Assembly: GCA_021736565.1 (NCBI GenBank)
Contig: JAIPFO010000126.1
Location: 1 to 9,320, forward strand
DNA length: 9,320 nucleotides
From: Phycisphaerae bacterium
Lineage (GTDB): Bacteria > Planctomycetota > Phycisphaerae > Sedimentisphaerales > SM23-30
Direction: 5' to 3'
Below are positions 1 through 5,189 of this stretch, piece by piece. A program made the position numbers and the translations under genes. The notes under the pieces were generated by a model that searched no databases, was not told the DNA's origin, and saw nothing but the letters and a program-made list of their open reading frames with translations. Position 1 is the first letter of the stretch, and each line of letters begins with the position of its first letter.

Positions 1-144
1 GATTTGACAAACTGCATAAAACGAGGCTGTCCGTATGGCCAAAAGAACTGGGTGATGAAAATCGCAGAAGACTTGAATCTGGAATCGACTTTAAACAAAA
101 GAGGGAGACCGAAAATATACCCGGAAAGCTACAAACTTACCTAA
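1..144 (+). pseudogene. RAYT transposase C-terminus, copy 1 (partial at window edge)
   Basis: Reading frame 1 is open from the first base and encodes 47 residues ending in TAA at 142-144. The segment carries the features that close REP-associated tyrosine transposases (Y1_Tnp/RAYT): an 'IKRGCPYG..NWV' block, a 'LNLESTLNKRGRPK' block and a short basic tail. The catalytic HUH and tyrosine part would lie upstream of the window, so I cannot say whether this copy is intact. It is nearly identical to 413-556, with one amino-acid change (Leu2 here, Phe there). A palindromic REP-like tail follows directly. In the tandem-duplication model given in the findings, this is the end of the parental gene and the next fragment is the duplicate. 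RAYTs are single-strand transposases thought to mobilise REP hairpins; that role is family knowledge and is not shown here. Confidence 0.75.
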
Positions 145-179
145 ACTACCAAAAAAGACCCCAGGGGTCGTTACGTTTT
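1..179 (+). repeat. Direct repeat unit copy 1 (RAYT 3' end plus REP-like tail)
   Basis: Bases 1-179 align without gaps to 413-591 (offset 412) with two mismatches that I can find, at 6/418 and 135/547. The repeat covers the last 47 codons of the transposase and about 35 bp beyond the stop. It includes the palindrome GACCCC-A-GGGGTC (157-169), flanked by A6 upstream and GTTACGTTTTT downstream. The left boundary of the repeat is outside the window. Confidence 0.95.
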
Positions 180-180
180 T
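151..180 (+). repeat. REP-like palindromic tail of RAYT, copy 1
   Basis: A6, then GACCCC (157-162), A163, GGGGTC (164-169), GTTACG and T5. It is a perfect 6+6 palindrome 13 nt after the transposase stop. Palindromes of this kind flank RAYT genes and are the presumed substrate of the enzyme. The A-rich/T-rich flanks could also let it act as a weak intrinsic terminator. Confidence 0.7.
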
Positions 181-181
181 C

Positions 182-556
182 TACAAAAGCTTTCCTATCC
201 AAAGCAACCATCGCTTTTTAAAGGCAATGCGCTACGTCGAAGCGAACCCGTTGCGAGCAAAAATGGTTACCGCCGCGGCCGATTGGCCCTGGTCGAGCAT
301 GGGCCGCAGAGACGATCCGGCCAGACCCTTTGAATTATCTCCCGGTCCGGTGGCGATGCCGGAGAACTGGGTGGATATTGTTGAACGCCCCTTCAACGAC
401 CAGGAAACCGCCGATTTCACAAACTGCATAAAACGAGGCTGTCCGTATGGCCAAAAGAACTGGGTGATGAAAATCGCAGAAGACTTGAATCTGGAATCGA
501 CTTTAAACAAAAGAGGGAGACCGAAAATATACCCGGAAAGCTACAAGCTTACCTAA
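182..556 (+). pseudogene. 5'-truncated RAYT (REP-associated tyrosine transposase) fragment
   Basis: An ATG at 227 opens a 109-aa frame, but the same frame upstream (182-226) encodes 'YKSFPIQSNHRFLKA'. This matches the segment that normally precedes 'MRYVEANPLRA' in RAYTs (family pattern 'R[FY]KSFPIQ...HFL...RYVE.NPLRA'). The transposase homology therefore starts at the junction near 180, and the ATG at 227 is an internal Met rather than a true start. Typical later blocks follow: 'DWPWSS', 'PENWVDIVE' and 'KRGRPK', ending in TAA at 554-556. The N-terminal half with the HUH motif and the catalytic Tyr is absent, so the product cannot be a working transposase. Bases 413-556 repeat 1-144. The fragment is joined upstream directly to the REP-like tail of copy 1, as expected of a tandem duplication. 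Confidence 0.85.
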
Positions 557-591
557 ACTACCAAAAAAGACCCCAGGGGTCGTTACGTTTT
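413..591 (+). repeat. Direct repeat unit copy 2 (RAYT 3' end plus REP-like tail)
   Basis: This is the second copy of the 179-bp repeat, about 99% identical to 1-179. The identity stops at 591, after the T-run of the tail, where unique sequence (CACAAATGTG) begins. That sharp end marks the right boundary of the duplicated unit. Confidence 0.95.
563..591 (+). repeat. REP-like palindromic tail of RAYT, copy 2
   Basis: The element is identical to that at 151-180 over A6, the GACCCC/GGGGTC arms (569-574 and 576-581) and GTTACGTTTT. It is the last element before the AT-rich accessory genes and may terminate any transcript coming from the RAYT side. Confidence 0.7.
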
Positions 592-664
592 CACAAATGT
601 GTCACGTTTGGAAATTGAATCTACCGTTGGGTGTTGTATGTGAAAAAAGGAAATATAATAAAGC

Positions 665-1216
665 ATGAAAATAAAGAGGCTATTTGCAATCAGTTTTTCT
701 ATTCTTATAATATTTTTTGGATTAATTATAGTTCGCGAGATGAAAACGATTAGAAAAGCGACAAATATAGTTATTAATGGAGATTTTGACAACCACGAAT
801 TAAAGCCATGGAGTAAATCTTCTAAAGGTATAACTGATATATTGAATGAGATGGGTACCAATGGCAGTAAGTGTATTTTGTTGCGTAATGCTGGCACAAG
901 GCAGAGGATTCGGGGAAATTTTAGGCCATCAATAGTAATATTAAGAGGAAAAGTATTTACATCTGGTAATGCTACTGCTTTTGTTAGCATTACTGCTTTG
1001 GATGGTCGTTCTAGATACGATTATTGTTATGGTTTAAGGGGGACAGTACAAGAAGATAATATAATATCTCATAATAAATGGAGTGACATTGAATTGCGTT
1101 TTCCTTTTGACGCGGTTAGATATGCCGACCAACTATCTGTATTTCTGCTAGGCAAAAATGCAAAAGGGGATGAGGATTATGTACTATTTGATGATATTGT
1201 TGTAGAGTTAAAATAA
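665..1216 (+). CDS. Membrane-anchored carbohydrate-binding-module-like protein, paralogue A
   Basis: 183 aa. Residues 1-4 are basic, residues 5-23 form one hydrophobic helix, and 'REMK' follows, so this is a signal anchor or uncleaved signal peptide with the rest outside the cytoplasm. The body begins with 'NGDFDNHELKPW' (38-49) and ends with 'DYVLFDDIVVELK' (171-183). Both ends resemble the first and last strands of CBM4/9-type beta-sandwich modules ('NGxFExx..pW' and 'xxDDvxl'), so a single sugar-binding jelly-roll domain is plausible but unproven. C70 and C121 are conserved in the paralogue and could form a disulfide. The gene is AT-rich, unlike the housekeeping genes to the right. SD is weak: AAGG sits 14 nt before the ATG. 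The paralogue at 1349 follows after 132 nt. I do not recognise the exact family. Confidence 0.8.
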   Translation: MKIKRLFAISFSILIIFFGLIIVREMKTIRKATNIVINGDFDNHELKPWSKSSKGITDILNEMGTNGSKCILLRNAGTRQRIRGNFRPSIVILRGKVFTSGNATAFVSITALDGRSRYDYCYGLRGTVQEDNIISHNKWSDIELRFPFDAVRYADQLSVFLLGKNAKGDEDYVLFDDIVVELK

Positions 1217-1348
1217 AGCTTTTTACTTTTTTTGAAGATATAATAGATCATTATGCCAAGGCCGAAGTGAAAATATTGGTTGAAATAACGCTCTATCCCT
1301 TGTAAGATTACCGCTAATAGTTGTATATAGAAAAGAATATATTAAAAC

Positions 1349-1900
1349 ATGAAAAGAAATATATTATATATAGGCATCATAGTTATTCTTATAATGTTTT
1401 TGGGACTAATTGTAATCCGCGAGATGAAAACAGTTAGAAAATCTAATAATATCATAACTAATGGAGGTTTTGAGGACCAAAATTTAAAACCGTGGGGCGA
1501 ATCTTCTTCAGATGTAACTGACATAGTGATTGGAAAAGGAGTTAATGGTAGCAAGTGCCTTTTGTTGCAAAATTCTGCTAAAATGCAAGAATTTCAAGGG
1601 GATTTTAGGCCATCAATAGTAATATTAAAAGGAAAAGTATTTACATCTGGTATTGCTTCTGCTTATGTTAGCATTACTGCTTTAGATCACCGTTCTAGGT
1701 ATGACAATTGTTATGGCTTGAGAGGCACAAAACAAAAAAATAATATAATATCTCAAAATAAATGGAGTGACTTTGAAGTACTCTTTCCTTTCAACAAGGT
1801 TAGATATGCCGACGAACTGTCTGTATATTTAGCAGCTGAAAATGGAAAAGGGAATGAGGATTATGTGCTATTTGATGATATTATTGTAGAGTTGAAATAA
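1349..1900 (+). CDS. Membrane-anchored carbohydrate-binding-module-like protein, paralogue B
   Basis: 183 aa, the same length as its neighbour at 665. It aligns end to end without gaps at about 117 of 183 identical residues by hand count (64%). The N-terminal hydrophobic helix (5-23) is followed by the invariant 'REMKT' and then 'NGGFEDQNLKPW'. The best-conserved core is residues 86-139 ('FRPSIVIL.GKVFTSG', 'VSITALD.RSRYD', 'CYGLRGT', 'NIIS.NKWS'), and the end is 'YVLFDDIIVELK'. Divergence is concentrated at 50-84, a candidate ligand-facing region. The start is set by alignment with paralogue A, since no clear SD precedes it. The short leader (GTTGTAT followed by an A-rich run) is shared with paralogue A, so the duplicated unit of about 684 bp included upstream sequence. 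Function is unknown; extracytoplasmic glycan binding is inference. Confidence 0.8.
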   Translation: MKRNILYIGIIVILIMFLGLIVIREMKTVRKSNNIITNGGFEDQNLKPWGESSSDVTDIVIGKGVNGSKCLLLQNSAKMQEFQGDFRPSIVILKGKVFTSGIASAYVSITALDHRSRYDNCYGLRGTKQKNNIISQNKWSDFEVLFPFNKVRYADELSVYLAAENGKGNEDYVLFDDIIVELK

Positions 1901-1919
1901 GACATGATATTAAAAGGGA

Positions 1920-1966
1920 CAGCCAGGTAGGATGGGCTTTGCCCATGCTGATATAAATTGACATGA
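1920..1966 (+). repeat. REP-like hairpin repeat, copy 1
   Basis: The element starts CAGCCAGGTAGG, continues into the hairpin ATGGGC-TTT-GCCCAT, and ends GACATGAGC. It is about 88% identical over roughly 49 nt to the copy at 2970 in the same orientation. It lies immediately upstream of the 296-aa gene. The ATG at 1963 that could extend that gene falls inside this repeat, which argues against using it as the start. Confidence 0.75.
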
Positions 1967-2010
1967 GCCAGCCAGCGGCTGGTTTTGGTATAACTAGAAT
2001 GAGGTATATA

Positions 2011-2901
2011 ATGCATCAAAAAAGAAGACGATTTACGGTAGCTAGTTTACTTATAATCGTAAGTATTGGAATTATAGCAGGCATTGTCTATGCAAATAAA
2101 GACAAAGTTCCAGAATACACTATCAGTATAGGTACTGAAGCTGATGAATTCTTCGGTACATTTGTTGGCGTAAATAGTGGTGATAATGGTTATATCCAAG
2201 GAAGGGTATTAGTCAGGGTAAATGGTAATCCTGTTAAATTTCATTCTGAAGCTTCAAAAATTATTCCGATCAACCAATATATTAAACCCGGAAAAAACAG
2301 GGTTAGTATTGAAGGTGATTACGAAAAGCAATTCTATTTAAGAGTGATTGAGTCGCAAGGCGATGAAAATACCATAGTATGTGATATAACATTATCACCA
2401 GAGGCGAATGAAGTTGCACAGAGCTGTACATTCAATGCAAATATTGAATATGAATTACCGCTTTTTAAGAGTGATTTCGAACAAGCCGATAAAGAAGATA
2501 TTGCTATGAAAGCCAAGGAGTTTGCGTTGGAGATATTGGGGCATATGAAAGAAAATAATGCAGACAAGGTCATTCCTATTTTGGGTGAGGGATTTAATGT
2601 GTGGCATAAAATGGCTTATAACGGTTCTGATTCTGATTTGGAAGTGACATGTCAGATTACTTATGATTGTGTGTCTAATTTGAATAATAAATTTCAACCT
2701 GTTGAGCTACAAGATCTAAAAGTTATTCATGGTGATAATACTATTTTGCTTTATGTAGATTTTATGAAAAATGAATACGCACCAGATAATTTAAGCGATA
2801 ATGCTTATAGTATAAAATATAAAGACGGGGCCAATGATAAGGAAAGACGTTTTTCTCCTCTTATACTTATCCAAAAAGACGGTCACTTTGTTTGCTGGTA
2901 A
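2011..2901 (+). CDS. Hypothetical single-pass membrane-anchored or secreted protein
   Basis: 296 aa from the ATG at 2011. I chose this start because GAGGT (2001-2005) lies 5 nt upstream and the next product residues, MHQKRRRF, give a normal basic n-region. In-frame ATGs at 1963 and 1999 are poorer: the first lies in a REP-like repeat and neither has an SD. A hydrophobic helix covers about residues 9-28 and the rest should be extracytoplasmic. Residues about 35-155 look like a beta-sandwich, with 'INQYIKPGKNRVSIEG' resembling the 'LxPGxNxlxV' strand pair of Ig/galactose-binding-like folds. Residues about 165-296 contain an amphipathic helix ('KEFALEILGHMKENNADKVIPIL') followed by strands, reminiscent of NTF2/SnoaL-like domains. 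The protein ends 'LILIQKDGHFVCW'. I do not recognise the family. Its AT-rich composition matches the two upstream paralogues. Confidence 0.75.
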   Translation: MHQKRRRFTVASLLIIVSIGIIAGIVYANKDKVPEYTISIGTEADEFFGTFVGVNSGDNGYIQGRVLVRVNGNPVKFHSEASKIIPINQYIKPGKNRVSIEGDYEKQFYLRVIESQGDENTIVCDITLSPEANEVAQSCTFNANIEYELPLFKSDFEQADKEDIAMKAKEFALEILGHMKENNADKVIPILGEGFNVWHKMAYNGSDSDLEVTCQITYDCVSNLNNKFQPVELQDLKVIHGDNTILLYVDFMKNEYAPDNLSDNAYSIKYKDGANDKERRFSPLILIQKDGHFVCW

Positions 2902-2927
2902 AGCCAGGTAGATTGTTGAGAAGAAAT

Positions 2928-2949
2928 AAAGACCCTTGAGGTCTTTTTT
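2928..2949 (+). terminator. Intrinsic terminator after the 296-aa gene
   Basis: The stem AAAGACC (2928-2934) pairs with GGTCTTT (2940-2946) around a 5-nt loop CTTGA, and the T-run continues to 2949. It lies 27 nt after the TAA at 2899-2901 and should end plus-strand transcription of the accessory block. Confidence 0.8.
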
Positions 2950-2969
2950 GGGGGAATGGGGGGATTAGG

Positions 2970-3028
2970 CAGCCACGTAGGATGGGCTTTGCCCATGCGG
3001 ATTTATGTTGGCATGAGCAAAGCGAATA
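2970..3028 (+). repeat. REP-like hairpin repeat, copy 2
   Basis: CAGCCACGTAGG is followed by the hairpin ATGGGC-TTT-GCCCAT. The arm GGCTTTGCCCATGC is then answered by GCATGAGCAAAGC, an imperfect inverted repeat around a 12-nt loop. It is in the same orientation as the copy at 1920, about 1,050 bp away, so the two bracket the 296-aa gene. A shorter head with the same AGCCAGGTAG word occurs at 2902 right after the stop codon, and GCCAGGTAGG recurs at about 6152 after oppC. This looks like a small dispersed repeat family of this genome. Confidence 0.75.
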
Positions 3029-3324
3029 CCAAATCCAATATTGACGTTGACGTCTAATATTTCTATTCCTTACCTTCGTGGCCTTCTTTTCTTTGTGCTA
3101 AAAAATCCTCGACCCGCGATCACTAGCGCACCAACCCATCGCACAAATGTAAAAAGTTTGTAAAAAATCTCATCCTCAGCAACTCCGTCACTAACTGTCC
3201 CTCTTAAAATCACGCCCAAAAAACACTACTTTTCTGTGCGTAAGAAAAATATACGGTCCGCCCATCCGCCCCGAAAAAACAGCGCAGTTACAAAAATGTC
3301 GCAAAAAAACCGCTGCGATATCGT

Positions 3325-3412
3325 TCAAAAGTTGAAAGTTTTTGTCAAAAACTGTTCAAACCCGTTCAAAACCTCTTCAAAATGATCAAAAAAAACACCC
3401 AAAAATAAAAAC
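3325..3412. other. Helically phased A-tracts (candidate intrinsically curved DNA)
   Basis: The word TCAAA(A) begins at 3325, 3345, 3356, 3366, 3377 and 3386, giving spacings of 20, 11, 10, 11 and 9 bp. Runs A8, A5 and A5 follow up to 3412. A-tracts repeated once per helical turn bend DNA in phase, so this stretch should be curved. Whether the curvature has a role is unknown. The same periodicity could arise from an amphipathic helix encoded on the minus strand, but that frame lacks other support. Confidence 0.55.
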
Positions 3413-3435
3413 GGTTCATAATTGCGATAACAGTG

Positions 3436-3462
3436 TCTTACCCATCTTACCTGTCTTACCCC
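3436..3462. repeat. Three tandem 9-bp repeats (TCTTACCNN)
   Basis: TCTTACC occurs at exactly 3436, 3445 and 3454, each followed by two variable bases (CA, TG, CC). The spacing is a perfect 9 bp. It lies 45 bp beyond the phased A-tracts. It could be a protein-binding iteron-like array or a trivial tandem duplication. Confidence 0.5.
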
Positions 3463-3554
3463 GGCGCACCCCACGAACGCACCCACCAAAAAAAATGCAA
3501 AAATAACAACCCCCATATTCAGCCCAAAAAAACAACATTCCATTTCCGTCATCC

Positions 3555-3589
3555 AAAAAACTGGCCGACCACACAGCGGGCCGGCCAGT
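3555..3589 (-). terminator. Intrinsic terminator for the minus-strand small gene
   Basis: Read on the minus strand, ACTGGCCG (3589-3582) pairs perfectly with CGGCCAGT (3567-3560) around a 14-nt GC-rich loop. It is followed by T6 (3560-3555, A6 on the plus strand). On the plus strand the stem is followed by AAATTATATAT, so the orientation is minus. It lies about 170 nt beyond the stop of the 58-aa gene at 3757-3933, with no competing gene between. Confidence 0.65.
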
Positions 3590-3756
3590 AAATTATATAT
3601 CAAATATATAAATGTTTCTTTATTTACTATAGACTCCAACTCCGGCCGCTTCCTCCCACCTTTTTGATAGTCGTCACGCCCTGTCACTGGGGTTCCAGTT
3701 TAGTGAGGAAGTCAAAATGGATGACGTGGGAGTCAAATTTGCCACGACAACCCATG

Positions 3757-3933
3757 CTACTTGAACAGGCCCAATTGGCAGGCGTGGATCTGGATGTTGT
3801 GCTCGTTGCAGAGTTCGCCGATGATCTTAAGGGAGGCATCGCATTCTTTGGCGATCTCAAAACATTGTCGACAGGCGATTTTATTGTCCTGGGTGCGTTT
3901 TTTGATTTCTTCAAAGATTTCTTGTTTTTCCAT
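3757..3933 (-). CDS. Small cysteine-rich helix-turn-helix-like protein
   Basis: A 58-aa protein on the minus strand, from ATG (3933-3931) to TAG (3759-3757). AAAGGA lies 5 nt before the start, the best SD in this part of the window. The product is soluble, with an acidic/basic first helix (2-17), then 'IACRQCFEIAKECD' (19-32) and 'IIGELCNEHNIQI' (37-49), separated by a short turn. It closes with 'CQLGLF' (52-57). This helix-turn-helix layout ending in 'CQLGxF' matches, from memory, small uncharacterised proteins of anaerobic bacteria with the pattern 'C..A..IA.E..V.P..IG.......IKI..CQLG.F'. I cannot verify that here. Five Cys (21, 24, 31, 42, 52) include a CxxC, so metal binding or redox sensing is conceivable. 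The gene stands alone with its own candidate terminator at 3555. Codon composition is balanced, unlike the surrounding A/C-rich spacer. Confidence 0.7.
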   Translation of the reverse strand: MEKQEIFEEIKKRTQDNKIACRQCFEIAKECDASLKIIGELCNEHNIQIHACQLGLFK

Positions 3934-4034
3934 GTTATTCCTTTCGATTTTTTTGTATAAATGACATTTGTACCTTTTTTTGACTCTCTAACAACTATAT
4001 TTCCCGCATCCTAAGTGATTTTTCGTAGTCTAAA

Positions 4035-4094
4035 TCAGCCTCTGAGATGCGGAAAATGGATTTAAATAATACGAATGACACTGGGGTTAATTAT
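4035..4094 (+). repeat. Tandem imperfect 60-bp repeat upstream of oppB, copy 1
   Basis: The segment from TCAGCC to TTAATTAT aligns without gaps to 4131-4190 (offset 96) at about 45 of 60 positions. Ten of the 15 differences are transitions. Conserved words are AGATGCG, AAAATGG, AATAC, TGAC and TGGGGT[TC]AATTAT. It could encode a short peptide (MRKMDLNNTNDTGVNY...), but that frame stops after 24 codons. A related word, TGACGTGGGAGTCAA, appears at 3722. Confidence 0.55.
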
Positions 4095-4130
4095 GATATC
4101 CACGTCAAAAGTCAATTCTGAAGCGATATA

Positions 4131-4190
4131 TCGGTCTTTAAGATGCGAAAAATGGGCTTCAAGAATACTTCTGACGTTGGGGTCAATTAT
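4131..4190 (+). repeat. Tandem imperfect 60-bp repeat upstream of oppB, copy 2
   Basis: This is the second copy of the 60-bp repeat, running into the 5' region of oppB. It contains an ATG at 4143 in frame with oppB, which would add 30 residues beginning MRKMGFKNTSDVGVNY to the permease. Because copy 1 encodes a similar peptide with no permease behind it, the extension is more likely repeat sequence than protein. Confidence 0.55.
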
Positions 4191-4232
4191 ACCTTATTAC
4201 CCTTGGTAATACAATGGCATGGATGCTTATAT

Positions 4233-5189
4233 ATGTGGCGGTATTTAGCCAAACGATTATTGATGTGCCCTATTCTGCTATGGGCAATTTATACGATAAC
4301 CTTCCTGATGGTGGTGGCGATACCGGGCAACCCGTTTAAAACCTCCGAGCGAAATGTGGACCCGCAGGTCCAGCGGGTGGTGATGGCCCAGTATCATGCG
4401 GACAATAACTGGGTGTTCTATTGGGAATACCTGGGGGGGCTGCTTCAGCCGATAAAGGCCATTGAGGGCGAAGGGCCCCTGGTGAACCTGGGGCCGTCGT
4501 GGCAATATCAGGACTGGACGTGCAATCAGATCATCGGCGGCTCGCTGCCGGTTTCGGCTGTTTTGGGGTTTGTAGCGATGTTTCTGGCTTGTTTATTCGG
4601 TATACCCATCGGTGTGATCAGTGCGGTTAAGCGAAACAGCTGGTTTGATTATACCTCGCTGGGGCTGGCCCTGGTGGGGATATCACTGCCAACCTTTGTA
4701 ACGGCCATCGCACTGATGATCCTGTTCTCGGTCTATTTACAGTGGTTGCCGGTAGGGGGGTGGGGAGATATCTCGCAGATATGGCTCCCGGCGGTCACCT
4801 TATCGTTGCCTTATATGGCCTATATCGCCCGCCTGACCCGCCTGGGAATGCTGGATGTCATGGACAGTGACTATATTCGGACCGCCCGGGCCAAGGGGCT
4901 CAGTGAATTTCAGGTAATTTGGAAGCACGCACTCAAAAACGCGTTTTTGCCGGTTTTGAGCTTCCTGGGGCCCGCCTGTGCGAGTATTCTAACAGGATCG
5001 TTCGTGGTCGAGATGATCTTTAACGTTCCCGGCATGGGGGAGCATTTTGTAAATGGCGTACTCAATCGTGACCGGGCGATGATACTCGGTACGGTTATGG
5101 TTTATTCTACGATGATCATACTATTCAATTTAATCGTTGACCTGATGTATGCGGCGGTGGACCCGCGGATTGAGGTGGGGAGATCATGA
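4233..5189 (+). CDS. ABC transporter permease, OppB/DppB type
   Basis: 318 aa from the ATG at 4233. It is an inner-membrane subunit of a peptide/nickel-type (family 5) ABC importer and pairs with the OppC-type protein encoded next. The N-terminus 'MWRYLAKRLLMCPILLWAI' (1-19) fits the usual 'M.RYLLRRLL...P.L' start of OppB, and 'VVAIPGNPF' (27-35) is the usual post-TM1 motif. Further membrane segments lie near 104-127, 141-168, 185-200, 240-262 and 284-308. The EAA coupling loop that contacts the ATPase is at 214-240 ('YIRTARAKGLSEFQVIWKHA'). 'FNVPGMGEHFVNGV' (263-276) is a typical late motif. An upstream in-frame ATG at 4143 would add 30 atypical residues from a repeat and has no SD, so I reject it. 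The chosen start has only a weak GGAT 8 nt upstream. Substrate is undetermined and no binding protein lies nearby. Confidence 0.93.
   Translation: MWRYLAKRLLMCPILLWAIYTITFLMVVAIPGNPFKTSERNVDPQVQRVVMAQYHADNNWVFYWEYLGGLLQPIKAIEGEGPLVNLGPSWQYQDWTCNQIIGGSLPVSAVLGFVAMFLACLFGIPIGVISAVKRNSWFDYTSLGLALVGISLPTFVTAIALMILFSVYLQWLPVGGWGDISQIWLPAVTLSLPYMAYIARLTRLGMLDVMDSDYIRTARAKGLSEFQVIWKHALKNAFLPVLSFLGPACASILTGSFVVEMIFNVPGMGEHFVNGVLNRDRAMILGTVMVYSTMIILFNLIVDLMYAAVDPRIEVGRS

Larger units (their letters stand above)
3029..3554. other. Non-coding A/C-rich spacer
   Basis: I see no convincing gene here. The plus strand is strongly enriched in A and C and poor in G over roughly 3100-3560. Long frames on the minus strand translate to low-complexity Phe/Val/Gly-rich sequence without an SD. 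Two ordered patterns stand out and are listed separately: phased A-tracts (3325-3391) and a 9-bp triplicate (3436-3462). At 3072-3100 the minus strand reads like an AAAGAAAAGAAGGCCACGAAGG purine-rich stretch, probably a decayed simple repeat. Confidence 0.55.

Noticed and set aside
583..990. Long minus-strand frame under paralogue A
   Set aside because: It is the antisense of a well-supported coding gene with a conserved paralogue, and its hydrophobic runs are complements of the sense codons.
1963..2010. Upstream starts (1963 and 1999) for the 296-aa protein
   Set aside because: The first lies in a REP-like repeat and neither has an SD, whereas ATG 2011 has GAGGT at proper spacing and gives a normal signal-anchor n-region.
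3029..3554. Replication or plasmid origin
   Set aside because: Curved DNA and three 9-bp repeats are suggestive, but there is no DnaA-box cluster, no replication gene and no GC-skew data in the window to support an origin.
3325..3687. 120-residue minus-strand frame downstream of the small gene
   Set aside because: It has a GTG start without an SD, Phe/Val/Gly-rich low complexity caused by A/C bias of the plus strand, and a candidate terminator (3555-3589) in its own orientation inside it.
3664..3960. 98-residue plus-strand frame opposite the small minus-strand gene
   Set aside because: Its Phe/Asp-rich tail is the complement of the Lys/Glu-rich start of the minus-strand gene, which has a good SD and protein-like sequence; this frame has no SD.
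4047..4121. 24-codon peptide in repeat copy 1
   Set aside because: No SD, a very short product, and similarity only to the neighbouring DNA repeat copy; no evidence of translation.
4143..4232. N-terminal extension of OppB from ATG 4143
   Set aside because: The segment is copy 2 of a tandem DNA repeat, has no SD, and precedes the normal OppB N-terminus at 4233.
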